Source: CAYLMG01 sp964493425 (GTDB taxonomy: Bacteria; Planctomycetota; Phycisphaerae; Sedimentisphaerales; Anaerobacaceae). Taken from it: 64,000 nucleotides of DNA. The stretch is from positions 186,001-250,000 of the forward strand of contig CAZBMW010000001.1 of the NCBI GenBank assembly GCA_964493425.1. The letters are read 5' to 3'. Below the pieces are notes generated by a model. The model ran no database searches. It was given only the letters and a program-made list of their open reading frames with translations, and was not told where the DNA came from. Shown piece after piece: positions 23,430-31,927 of the stretch (its first letter is position 1; each line of letters begins with the position of its first letter). Both the position numbers and the translations under genes were made by a program.

Positions 23430-25433
23430 ATGGCAAAAGACGTAAAAAAGCAGATTGAGCGGCTCCGCAGAGAAATCCGTGGACACGACTACCTTTATTA
23501 TGTTCTCAATCAGCCGAAGATAAGCGACCGTCGGTATGACAAGCTCTTTGCTGAGCTTAAAGAGCTTGAAAAAAAGCACCCTGAGTTAATCACAGCCGAT
23601 TCACCGACCCAGCGGGTTTCTGAAAAACCGCTCGAAGCTTTTAAAAGTGTCCGCCACGCGGTGCCAATGCTCAGCATAGACAATACTTATAGCGCCGATG
23701 AGCTGCGAGAATTTGACAAACGTGTTGCCAAAACTCTCGGTAGCAGTCATTACGATTATGTCGTCGAGCTGAAAATCGATGGCCTGGCAATCAGCCTTCG
23801 ATATGAGAAAGGTTCACTCATTACCGCTGCAACGCGAGGCGATGGAACGAAGGGCGATGATGTCACTGCAAACGTCAGAACCATAAAAGCTGTGCCTCTT
23901 GTCCTTGTGGACGCCGGCAAAGTCCCTGAAATCATTGAGGTCCGCGGCGAGGTCTATATGCCGACGAAATCTTTTATCGAGCTCAATCGCCTTCGTATCG
24001 AAGCCGGTGAGCCTGCCTTCGCAAATCCTCGTAACGCTGCAGCCGGCTCATTGAAACTGCTCGATGCCCGAATTACCGCGCAGAGAAATCTTTCTTTTTT
24101 TGCCTACTCGGCCGGCGAGGTCTCTGAGCCTGTTGCCGCCGAGCACTTCCAGCTTTTGCAGAGATTTAAAAAATTCGGTCTGCCCGTTAATCCCAATATA
24201 AGGAAAGCAAAAAATATTGATGGAGTCATTGATATCTGCCTGAGTTGGGCCGAAAAAAAATCGAAGCTCAATTATCAAGTTGACGGTATGGTCATAAAAG
24301 TCAACCGGCTCGACCAGCACGAGCTGCTCGGCGCAACCGGCAGGGCACCACGATGGTGCATCTCTTTTAAGTTCCCCGCAGAGCAGGCGGAAACGAAAGT
24401 TGAGTCTATCGTCGTTCAGGTTGGAAAAACCGGAACCCTGACTCCCGTTGCACACCTGACGCCTGTTCAGCTCGCCGGCACTACGGTTAAAAGAGCAACT
24501 TTGCATAACTTTGACGAGATAAAGCGCCTCGACGTCAGGGTCGGTGACACAGTTATAATCGAAAAGGCCGGTGAGATTATACCGCAGGTCATCGAGGTCA
24601 AAAAGAAACTGAGACCGCCGAAAGCTAAGCCTTTCCGGATTCCGAGGAAATGTCCCAATTGCGGCGGAGCCGTCCAAAAGGACGAAAACGGCGTTTACAT
24701 TCGCTGCGTAAATCCTGACTGCTTTGGCCAGCTCAGAGAGCGCCTGAGATATTTTGCAGGCAGAGGGCAAATGGATATCGAGCATCTGGGAACAGCTTTG
24801 GTAGACCAGCTTGTCGACTCTGGCCTGGTCAGGAGCTTCGCAGATATTTATAAACTGCAGAAATCCGACCTTATAGATTTGGAAAGGATGGCTGAAAAGA
24901 GTGCTCAAAACGTCATCGACGCAGTAGAGAAAAGTAAGACTCAGCCGTTGTGGCGCCTCATTGCCGCCTTGGGTATCCGCCATATCGGCGGCGAGTCCGC
25001 GCAAATACTGGCGGAGCATTTCGGCTCGCTCGATACTTTGATCCGTGCCGATATTGGCCAGCTCGAGGAAATTGACCAGATAGGCCCGACTATGGCTGAA
25101 AGTATCTATGAATATTTCAGGAATCCGGCCAATAGAAAAATAATTGACGAATTGCTTGCTGCAGGGCTGAAACCAAAGCACCATAGAATGAAGCGCTCTG
25201 ATAAACTGGCAGGCAAAACTATCGTTGTCACCGGCACACTTGAAAACTTCTCTCGCCAGCAGGCAGAGCAGGCTATTAAAGAGGCCGGCGGAAAATCGGC
25301 ATCTTCTGTAAGTAAAAAAACGGATTTTGTCCTCGCTGGCGACAATCCCGGCAGCAAGCTTGATAAGGCTAAACAGCTCGGCGTCAGGGTCATAAACGAG
25401 AAACAATTCCTCGAAATGATTGGCAAAATATAA
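23430..25433 (+). CDS. ligA: NAD-dependent DNA ligase
   Basis: The 667-residue protein has the full LigA order: the NMN-binding Ia domain (HDYLYYVLNQPKISDRRYD), the adenylation motif KIDG with Lys115, RGDGTKGDDVT, NPRNAAAGSL, an OB-fold, and a four-cysteine zinc finger (CPNCGG then CVNPDC). Helix-hairpin-helix repeats (ALGIRHIGGESAQILAEHFG) and a C-terminal BRCT domain (about 590-667) complete it. It seals nicks in replication and repair. No ribosome-binding site is visible before the ATG (TTAACCTTT), while a promoter ends 9 bp upstream. RibD follows after a single base. Confidence 0.96.
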   Translation: MAKDVKKQIERLRREIRGHDYLYYVLNQPKISDRRYDKLFAELKELEKKHPELITADSPTQRVSEKPLEAFKSVRHAVPMLSIDNTYSADELREFDKRVAKTLGSSHYDYVVELKIDGLAISLRYEKGSLITAATRGDGTKGDDVTANVRTIKAVPLVLVDAGKVPEIIEVRGEVYMPTKSFIELNRLRIEAGEPAFANPRNAAAGSLKLLDARITAQRNLSFFAYSAGEVSEPVAAEHFQLLQRFKKFGLPVNPNIRKAKNIDGVIDICLSWAEKKSKLNYQVDGMVIKVNRLDQHELLGATGRAPRWCISFKFPAEQAETKVESIVVQVGKTGTLTPVAHLTPVQLAGTTVKRATLHNFDEIKRLDVRVGDTVIIEKAGEIIPQVIEVKKKLRPPKAKPFRIPRKCPNCGGAVQKDENGVYIRCVNPDCFGQLRERLRYFAGRGQMDIEHLGTALVDQLVDSGLVRSFADIYKLQKSDLIDLERMAEKSAQNVIDAVEKSKTQPLWRLIAALGIRHIGGESAQILAEHFGSLDTLIRADIGQLEEIDQIGPTMAESIYEYFRNPANRKIIDELLAAGLKPKHHRMKRSDKLAGKTIVVTGTLENFSRQQAEQAIKEAGGKSASSVSKKTDFVLAGDNPGSKLDKAKQLGVRVINEKQFLEMIGKI

Positions 25434-25434
25434 A

Positions 25435-26559
25435 ATGAAGACAATCGACGAAAAATTTATGCTCACCGCGCTCAAACTTGCCGAGAAGGGCATCGGCTCT
25501 GTCGAGCCGAATCCGCCTGTCGGTGCTGTCTTGGTTAAGAGCGGCGAAATAATCGGCAAAGGATACCATAAAAAGTTCGGCGGCCCGCACGCTGAAATAA
25601 ATGCAATTGGCGATTGCATTAAAAAAGGCAATGGCCCAAAAGATTCTGTTTTGTATGTTACCCTTGAGCCCTGCTGCCACTTCGGCAAAACACCGCCCTG
25701 CGTTGATCGGCTGATACAGAGTAAAATCGCAAAGGTTTTTGTTGCAATGCTCGACCCATCGGAGCACGCCTGCGGCAGGGGGGTGGAAAAACTAAAAGAA
25801 GCGGGAATCGAGGTTGTTACCGGCCTGTGTGAAAAACAGGCAAAAATTCTCAATGCACCTTTTCTTAAATTTGTCAGAACCGGCCGCTGCTGGGTCATAC
25901 TGAAATGGGCGCAATCAATCGACGGCAAATTGACCTTTGCTGAGCAGGGTAGTGGGAAAAATAGAAAATGGATTTCGAATGAGCAAAGCCGAAAAGATGT
26001 CCGCAAATTTCGCCGCGGCGTTGATGCGATACTCGTCGGCGTAAATACCGTGATAGCCGATGACCCCTTATTGACTGCCCGGCCGGGCAGGGCGAAAAGA
26101 CCGCTGAGAATCATCCTCGACGCCGGCTTGAGAACACCGTCGGATTGCCGGTTGCTTGAAACAGCCGACGAAACAGCTTTACTTTTTGTTACAAGCGAAA
26201 AAGCCATTACCAAAAATCCTGGAAGAGTGCGCCGATTCGAGAAGAAAGGCGTTCGTTTTCTGACTGCTCCTGTTGTTCAGGGAAAATGCGACCTTGATTT
26301 TGTGATTGACCAGTTAAAACATTATGAAATATATCGGCTTCTTGTCGAGGGCGGCCCGACGGTAATCGCATCTTTTCTCTCTGCAGGTCTTGCTGATGAA
26401 CTGATTGTTTATATTGCGCCGAAGATTCTCGGCGGCGGGTCGGTATCGATAGATGAGTGTCTAAAGAACAAAGCTGGTGAAATTGTCCTGCATTACGTTG
26501 ACATAAAAAGTTTTGGCGATGATGTACGAATAAAAGCTTTGTTGAACAAGGTTGATTGA
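25435..26559 (+). CDS. ribD: Bifunctional riboflavin deaminase/reductase
   Basis: The 374-residue protein has an N-terminal deaminase domain with zinc ligands in GGPHAEINAIG and LEPCCHFGKTPPC, and a C-terminal reductase domain (WAQSIDGKLT, GVNTVIADDPLLTAR, LLVEGGPTVIASFL, IAPKILGGG). It converts the first pyrimidine intermediate of riboflavin synthesis by deamination and then side-chain reduction. The ATG at 25435 lies one base after the ligA stop. A longer TTG start inside ligA is not needed. No other rib genes are in the window, and no FMN riboswitch was seen. Confidence 0.95.
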   Translation: MKTIDEKFMLTALKLAEKGIGSVEPNPPVGAVLVKSGEIIGKGYHKKFGGPHAEINAIGDCIKKGNGPKDSVLYVTLEPCCHFGKTPPCVDRLIQSKIAKVFVAMLDPSEHACGRGVEKLKEAGIEVVTGLCEKQAKILNAPFLKFVRTGRCWVILKWAQSIDGKLTFAEQGSGKNRKWISNEQSRKDVRKFRRGVDAILVGVNTVIADDPLLTARPGRAKRPLRIILDAGLRTPSDCRLLETADETALLFVTSEKAITKNPGRVRRFEKKGVRFLTAPVVQGKCDLDFVIDQLKHYEIYRLLVEGGPTVIASFLSAGLADELIVYIAPKILGGGSVSIDECLKNKAGEIVLHYVDIKSFGDDVRIKALLNKVD

Positions 26560-26654
26560 ACAGGCGGCAGCCGTTGCCAAAGAGTAGCGCTGCTAAGCGA
26601 GTTATTTTTTCTTTCATTTTCATCATACTTGCCCTCCAACAAGACTTGCGGTAA

Positions 26655-27995
26655 TTATTTGTCTTTGAGCATTTTTTTGTCTCTTAAGATATGATGATAG
26701 TGCTGTGCGAAACGATGTGCCTCGTCGCGGACGTATTGCAGCAGCTTGAGAGCAGCCGATGTTTTGGGTAATTTGGCCGGCTTGCTGCTGCCAAGAACGT
26801 AAAGGTCCTCCTCTTTTTTTGCAAGGGCGGCCAGTTTGACATACGGTGCATTCATTTTTTTAAGCGCCTGTTTTGCTGCATTTAGCTGTCCCAGACCGCC
26901 GTCAATTAAAATTAAATCCGGCCATAACTCCTCGCCGGCCATTGCATATTTGTATCTGCGCCTGACAACCTCGGCAATCATCGCATAGTCGTCAACGCCT
27001 TCGACGGTTTTGATTTTGAATCTTCTGTAGCCGCTCTTGAATGGCCTGCCGTCAATGAATTTAACTAGTGAGCCGACTGATTCAGCACCTGATATATGCG
27101 CTATGTCGATACCCTCGATGAGCCGTACCGGCTGGCTAGTTTCGAGAAGTTTTTGAAGCTGGCTTAGTGCCTCTGTCGGCTCGGCTGCAAAGACCTCCGG
27201 CTGAACATCCAGCTCCGGCTGGCCGCGGCGGTCAAGACGTTCGATTAATCTAATTCGGTCGCGAAGCATTGCTGCCTTTTCATATTTAAGGTTTGCTGAG
27301 GCCTGCTCCATCTGTTTTTTCAGTTGACGAAGGACGGTCGAGCGTTTCGATTTCAAAAACTTGATAAGGTCTGCGATAATTTTTTTGTAATCGGCTTTGC
27401 CGATTTTATCGGCGCAGGGCGCGGTGCATTGCTTGATGCTGTATAAAAGACAAGGCCTAAAAAAGCGCTTCTTCGAATCGGCTGCTGTAATATCAAGCCT
27501 GCATGTTCTGAACTTGAAGATTTTCTGAAGAACAACAATGACCGCTCGCAAATCCTTCGCACCGGCAAACGGGCCGAACAGCCTGCTGCCTTTGGTTCGC
27601 GGTTTTCTCGTGATATAAACTGCCGGGAAATCGTCCGACGTTGTGATTTCGAGATATGGAAACGTTTTGTCATCGACAAGGTCGGTATTGTACGGCGGGT
27701 GGGTATCCTTTATCAGCCGGGCCTCCTTGAGAACTGCATCGACCTCGTTTGCCGTCTCGAGATAATCTATCACAGCTACTTTATCGAGCATCTCAGCGAT
27801 TTTAGGCCCGCGTGAGGCTGCTAAATCGCCAGCTGGTTGAAAGTAGCTTGCGACTCTGCTGCGAAGGTTCTTGGCTTTGCCGATGTAAAGGACCTTGTCG
27901 TTTTTGTCCTTCATAAAGTACAGTCCCGGCCCGGCCGGGAAGGCCTTTATTTTTTCGCGGATGTCGCTGAATTTATCGTTACCTTTCGAATTCAT
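26655..27995 (-). CDS. uvrC: UvrC excinuclease subunit, short form
   Basis: The 446-residue product has the GIY-YIG nuclease (AGPGLYFMKDKNDKVLYIGK), the cysteine-containing linker (CLLYSIKQCTAPC), the UvrB-binding UVR motif (LKYEKAAMLRDRI) and the RNase H-like nuclease core (EGIDIAHISG, DLILIDGGLGQLNAA, RDEAHRFA). It ends at RDKKMLKDK, where other UvrC proteins run on through two helix-hairpin-helix motifs, so it is about 150 residues shorter than E. coli UvrC. The start MNSKGNDKFSD fits family alignments. The frame stays open upstream to 28349, but that part translates repeat DNA and is rejected. It is convergent with ribD. Confidence 0.9.
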   Translation of the reverse strand: MNSKGNDKFSDIREKIKAFPAGPGLYFMKDKNDKVLYIGKAKNLRSRVASYFQPAGDLAASRGPKIAEMLDKVAVIDYLETANEVDAVLKEARLIKDTHPPYNTDLVDDKTFPYLEITTSDDFPAVYITRKPRTKGSRLFGPFAGAKDLRAVIVVLQKIFKFRTCRLDITAADSKKRFFRPCLLYSIKQCTAPCADKIGKADYKKIIADLIKFLKSKRSTVLRQLKKQMEQASANLKYEKAAMLRDRIRLIERLDRRGQPELDVQPEVFAAEPTEALSQLQKLLETSQPVRLIEGIDIAHISGAESVGSLVKFIDGRPFKSGYRRFKIKTVEGVDDYAMIAEVVRRRYKYAMAGEELWPDLILIDGGLGQLNAAKQALKKMNAPYVKLAALAKKEEDLYVLGSSKPAKLPKTSAALKLLQYVRDEAHRFAQHYHHILRDKKMLKDK

Positions 27996-28063
27996 AGCGC
28001 TATTATACAATTCTGTCAGCCGTTTTACGGCAATTTTCGGTGAAAAACAAAGCCGATATTTGG

Positions 28064-28213
28064 AAAACGAACCCAATTTTGGGCTAAAATTGGGTTCGTT
28101 TTGGGTTCGTTTGGGTTCGTTTTTTGGGTGGAGAATAAGCCAAAAATCGCCATATTCCTTTGTATCATAGGCACTTACGTAAATTCGGTCGTTTTTTAAA
28201 TTGGGTTCGTTTT
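28064..28213. repeat. GGGTTCGT-type repeat with a perfect 17-bp-arm hairpin
   Basis: AAAACGAACCCAATTTT (28064-28080) pairs perfectly with AAAATTGGGTTCGTTTT (28086-28102) over a 5-nt loop. Two more copies of TTGGGTTCGT follow directly, and AAATTGGGTTCGTTTT recurs at 28198-28213. In one minus-strand frame it translates as NEPNLKND and NEPKRTQNEPNF. I recall such short peptides as spurious annotations in Phycisphaerae assemblies, which suggests a dispersed repeat family. Confidence 0.7.
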
Positions 28214-28459
28214 GCATAAAAATAGTTGATTTGTAGAGATCTCTCGACAGTTGTAGAGGTGCCTTATAGGCGCGTAAGTAACTGGATTCTCGATACTTAC
28301 GCCTTCGCAAAGACTCCGGTGGACAGGCGATTTTCGTAGTGTTAAACATTCGCTACTCCTTGTCTGAAAAGAGCTTACGAACTAAATTTTGACTTGGCCT
28401 GCTGGCCTATTCGTGCGGGACTCCGCAGCCCCTTATTTGGGGCCTCCCCCAGTTAAAAA

Positions 28460-28486
28460 GATTATATCACTTTGTATGATATAATC
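28460..28486. repeat. Perfect 10-bp-arm palindrome
   Basis: GATTATATCA (28460-28469) and TGATATAATC (28477-28486) flank a 7-nt spacer. It lies between two different repeat types, and there is no T-tract typical of a terminator. Confidence 0.55.
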
Positions 28487-28635
28487 AATTAAAAAGTAAA
28501 ATTTCAAAAGTAAAAAGTGTAGAGTCGCTTCGCGACAATGAGTGTTTCTGCCGGAGGCCGCGATGAGCATTCGTTAGTGTTGAGTTTTTAGCTTTTAGTT
28601 TTGAGTTGAGGAATGCGAGCCGCAGGCAGAAACCG

Positions 28636-28720
28636 GAATTTAGAACGTAGAACTGAGAACTTAGAACTTTCAAAAAAAGAAAAAATCACGGATTGCGCGG
28701 ATTTACGCGAATTACGCAGA
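28636..28720. repeat. Degenerate short tandem repeats
   Basis: First come imperfect copies around TTAGAACGTAGAACTGAG and ACTTAGAAC. Then comes CGGATTGCGCGGATTTACG followed by CGAATTACGCAGAG. Both resemble low-complexity intergenic repeats common in environmental bacterial genomes. The short open frames through them are not believable genes. Confidence 0.5.
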
Positions 28721-28845
28721 GGGAAATTAAAAAAACAGGTGAGCGTCCTTAATATTCCATTGTACACTTGAAAGGTTTTCCTTTTGTCTGGTCTTGATCG
28801 ATATGCTAAAATTCAAACCTCAAGCTTCCGGTGGAGACTGGATTA

Positions 28846-29463
28846 ATGAATAATATTATTGGTATAATTAGAGCTGATGAAATACTTTCGATTCTACTCT
28901 ATGCATCTTTGGCGGGGATTGGAGCCAGCCTTGCCGTAAGTCAACATCTTCACAAATGGCCTTTGTTATCTATCCAACTATCAATACTTATAACGACAAT
29001 GATATATCCGTATTTTTGTGATTTGATTTTGTATATGAGTGGAGAGCTTGAAAATATTTTTAATTATGAAAACAGTATAATCTCAGGTAATATTGCTTAC
29101 CCGATTATTCTCGCTGCTCCTTTTCCCGCCTGTGTTTTAACAAATTTAGCTGCTGTTTTATATTACGAAAAAAAGGTCGTGAAAATAAAAGAAAATTTCG
29201 AAGAAGAACCAGGCGAACATAAAAGCTGGTTTACCAGGCGTAATTTCGTATCTGCTGCAATATGCCTTATAGTTTTTTACTTTGCGGCCATATCAATTGA
29301 TTATAAAAAAGAGGATTTCAGCAGCTTCAGCGCATACGCTTTTTTAAGCCTCAGGTTGTTGGCCGGCCTGATATTTTCAGCGGGTCTCGGCCTAATAAGC
29401 TCAGTTATTGTTTACGGGATGCACCGCTTATTATTTAAAATTGAAAAAGGTGAAATTGATTGA
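28846..29463 (+). CDS. Hypothetical integral membrane protein
   Basis: I do not recognise this 205-residue protein. It has about five hydrophobic segments: residues 13-35, 42-64, 82-106, 132-155 and 170-195. Between the third and fourth lies a charged cytoplasmic-looking stretch (YYEKKVVKIKENFEEEPGEH). The ATG at 28846 is chosen because GGTGGAG lies 9 bp upstream; a GTG at 28831 within that purine stretch is unlikely. It is convergent with the aldo/keto reductase 20 bp away and follows the repeat island. A/T-rich codons fit weakly expressed accessory genes. Confidence 0.6.
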   Translation: MNNIIGIIRADEILSILLYASLAGIGASLAVSQHLHKWPLLSIQLSILITTMIYPYFCDLILYMSGELENIFNYENSIISGNIAYPIILAAPFPACVLTNLAAVLYYEKKVVKIKENFEEEPGEHKSWFTRRNFVSAAICLIVFYFAAISIDYKKEDFSSFSAYAFLSLRLLAGLIFSAGLGLISSVIVYGMHRLLFKIEKGEID

Positions 29464-29483
29464 AAGAACCATAAATCGAAACT

Positions 29484-30461
29484 TCAATAGACACCGCGGA
29501 TGTGGGATTTTACTTTTTGCTCGTAGAAGTTTTTCAATTTTTTGTGTAAATCATCGTCCAGCGGCGGGAAGTCGGAGGTTTTTGCGTTGTCTATAGCGTG
29601 CTTCGGTTTGCTAGCGCCGGGAATAATTACGGAAACGGCATCATAATCGAGAATCCACCGCAATGCAAACTGGGCCATTGTCATACCTTCAGGGACATAT
29701 TGTTTCAATTCATCGGCCAAGTCGACACCCAATTCGAAGGGCAGGCCTGCAAAGGTCTCACCGACATTGAAAGCCTGGCCATCACGATTGAATGTGCGAT
29801 GGTCATTTTTGGCAAAGGTAGATTGCTTTGTGAATTTGCCCGTTAAAAGGCCGGAAGCAACCGGCAGTCTGATTATAAGAGCGATATTTTTTTCTTTGCA
29901 GGTTTCGAAAATCGTATCGATGGGTTTCTGGCGAAAGATATTGAATATAATCTGAAGCGAAATGCAATCGGACTGCTCCATACACATTAAAGCTTCATCC
30001 ATTGATTCGACGCTTGCACCCCAGTTTTTGATTTTGCCATGCTGTTTTAATTTTCTCATAAGCTCGAAGATGTCAGCCTGCTGCAGGAGTTCAGGCGGGA
30101 CGCAGTGGAGCTGCAGCAAATCGAGGCAATCGACGCCAAGCCTTTTCAGTGAGCCGTCAACACAGGCTGTTACATCTTTTTCAGTATAGTTGTCAGGATA
30201 CAGGCTGCTGTCTTTGCCGACCTTTGTCGCGACGAATACATCTTTTTTACCTTTTTTGAATTTGCCGATGAAGTTTTCGCTTCGGCCATTACCGTAAATG
30301 TCGGCGGTATCGTAGAAATTTACGCCGTTTTCGTAAGCGGCATTAAGTATTTTCATTGCGGTATCATCAGGGACATCGCCCCAGGAAGTGCCAATTTGCC
30401 AGCAGCCCAGGCTGACCTCGGAAGCATTAAAACCAGTCCTGCCGAAAATTCTATATTTCAT
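29484..30461 (-). CDS. Aldo/keto reductase
   Basis: The 325-residue protein is a full-length TIM-barrel aldo/keto reductase. The catalytic tetrad is visible: Asp and Tyr in NFYDTADIYGNG, Lys in VFVATKVGK and His in DLLQLHCVP. The C-terminal NADPH-binding segment contains VSVIIPGASKPKHAIDNA. These cytoplasmic enzymes reduce aldehydes or ketones; the substrate cannot be read from sequence. It stands alone, convergent with the membrane protein and divergent from the arsenite exporter. The family often serves general carbonyl detoxification. Confidence 0.9.
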   Translation of the reverse strand: MKYRIFGRTGFNASEVSLGCWQIGTSWGDVPDDTAMKILNAAYENGVNFYDTADIYGNGRSENFIGKFKKGKKDVFVATKVGKDSSLYPDNYTEKDVTACVDGSLKRLGVDCLDLLQLHCVPPELLQQADIFELMRKLKQHGKIKNWGASVESMDEALMCMEQSDCISLQIIFNIFRQKPIDTIFETCKEKNIALIIRLPVASGLLTGKFTKQSTFAKNDHRTFNRDGQAFNVGETFAGLPFELGVDLADELKQYVPEGMTMAQFALRWILDYDAVSVIIPGASKPKHAIDNAKTSDFPPLDDDLHKKLKNFYEQKVKSHIRGVY

Positions 30462-30641
30462 TACCTGCTCCTTTCTGCAAATTTAATCCGGTAAACGAAC
30501 ATTAAAATCTTATCTACCGTAAAACAAAAAATCGAGAAAAAAATTTGATTGACAAAACATACATTTTCAGAGATTACAGGAAAACTTGTCAGTTGCTGGG
30601 TTAGGTATGATTTTGAGAAAATTCTTTTAGGGGATGTAGAA

Positions 30642-31835
30642 TTGGGCAACAATGCTGCAATCGAACAAAACCAAAGAGGCAAAGGATTAAATATTTTCGA
30701 GAAGTACTTAACCGTCTGGGTAATACTTTGCATTATCGGCGGGATTGTTCTGGGCAAGCTTGCGCCGGATTTTGCAAAATGGCTTGATGGCCTTGCAATA
30801 AGGGTGAACGGCGCTCCGGTTGTTTCGATGCCGATTGCGGTTTGTCTTTTCTTTATGATGTACCCGATTATGGTGAAGATTGATTTTGCGGAGGTGATAA
30901 AGGCGGGCAAAAATATCAGGCCTGTGAGCCTGACGCTTTTTATCAACTGGGCGGTAAAGCCGTTTACAATGTATGCGATTTCACTTTTGTTTTTGGGAGT
31001 GTTGTTTATTGGTTTTATCGGTGCGGATGCAACGGATATCGTTAAACTTCCGTTAGGCGCCGCAGCCGAGGTCGGCAGCAGATACGGTGACGGCACCGTG
31101 ATTATGGTAGAAGGAGTGAAAATGCTCGAGGTGCCTTTGTGGCGAAGCTATCTTGCCGGCTGTATCCTGCTGGGAATAGCTCCGTGCACGGCTATGGTTC
31201 TGGTATGGGGATTTCTTGCGAAGGGCAATGACGGCCATACACTTGTTATGGTTGCGATTAATTCTCTTACGATGCTTTTTCTTTATGGGCCTCTGGGAGG
31301 ATTTTTATTAGGCGTGGGCAGGTTGCCGGTACCGTGGCAGGCACTTGTATTGTCCATAAGTATATATGTGGCTCTGCCGCTGGTAGCAGGGTATTTTACG
31401 AGAAGGTCTATAATCGGTCACAAGGGTGAAGAATGGTTTAGGGAGAAATTTTTACATGTTCTTACGCCGATTACGATTATAGCGCTTCTGATAACACTTG
31501 TTTTGCTGTTCAGTTTCAAGGGTGAGACGATACTAAATAATCCTTTTACGATTTTTTGGATTGCGGTGCCGCTTTTTATACAAACGCTTTTAATTTTTAC
31601 TCTCGGCTATGTGCTGGCGAGGATTCTGAGATTGACTTACGAGGATGCTGCACCGTCGGCTATGATAGGGGCGTCTAATCACTTTGAGGTGGCGATTGCG
31701 ACGGCGACGATGCTTTTCGGCTTAAGCTCGGGTGCAGCACTTGCGACGGTTGTAGGAGTTTTGATTGAGGTGCCGGTAATGCTTATGCTCGTAAAAATTT
31801 GCCTTAAAAGCCGGGGCTGGTTTGCAAAAACTTAG
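30642..31835 (+). CDS. acr3: Arsenite efflux permease, Acr3 family
   Basis: The product has about ten membrane segments. It starts with NIFEKYLTVWVILCIIGGIV and contains LLGIAPCTAMVLVWGFLAKG, where the cysteine corresponds to the essential Cys of Acr3, plus EDAAPSAMIGASNHFEVAIA near the end. Acr3 exports arsenite using the proton gradient. The TTG at 30642 (397 residues) is chosen because AGGGG lies upstream and Acr3 proteins begin just before the FEKYL segment. The open frame continues 31 codons further up without homology. No arsR or arsC is adjacent. The second transporter 1.8 kb downstream hints at a metal or metalloid resistance group. Confidence 0.85.
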   Translation: MGNNAAIEQNQRGKGLNIFEKYLTVWVILCIIGGIVLGKLAPDFAKWLDGLAIRVNGAPVVSMPIAVCLFFMMYPIMVKIDFAEVIKAGKNIRPVSLTLFINWAVKPFTMYAISLLFLGVLFIGFIGADATDIVKLPLGAAAEVGSRYGDGTVIMVEGVKMLEVPLWRSYLAGCILLGIAPCTAMVLVWGFLAKGNDGHTLVMVAINSLTMLFLYGPLGGFLLGVGRLPVPWQALVLSISIYVALPLVAGYFTRRSIIGHKGEEWFREKFLHVLTPITIIALLITLVLLFSFKGETILNNPFTIFWIAVPLFIQTLLIFTLGYVLARILRLTYEDAAPSAMIGASNHFEVAIATATMLFGLSSGAALATVVGVLIEVPVMLMLVKICLKSRGWFAKT

Positions 31836-31927
31836 AAGAGTCATCGCCGCAGGTATCTACTATTATCTTGCATACGTTTTCGAAGTTCTTTAAAGTAATT
31901 AGGTATTACTTATGGGGTTTTTAAAAG

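Larger units (their letters stand above)
27996..28845. other. Repeat-rich non-coding region upstream of uvrC
   Basis: This 850-bp gap between the divergent uvrC and membrane-protein genes has no convincing gene. It contains a 17-bp-arm hairpin with GGGTTCGT repeats (28064-28213), a palindrome at 28460-28486, a small stem at 28513-28525, and degenerate tandem repeats of the AGAACTTAGAAC and CGCGGATT types (28636-28720). The composition differs from the flanking genes. Confidence 0.7.

Noticed and set aside
26207..26626. A minus-strand frame with a good ribosome-binding site downstream of uvrC.
   Set aside because: Beyond the first 20 or so codons it is antisense to ribD and has no protein-like composition. 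At most the start region is a leftover, noted under the uvrC finding.
27996..28349. The 118-codon N-terminal extension of uvrC.
   Set aside because: It translates the GGGTTCGT repeat and adjacent repeat DNA, and UvrC homology begins just after the ATG at 27995.
28485..28673. A short minus-strand frame in the repeat island.
   Set aside because: It is built from degenerate tandem repeats (SSQFYVLNS-type translation), which are known to create spurious frames.
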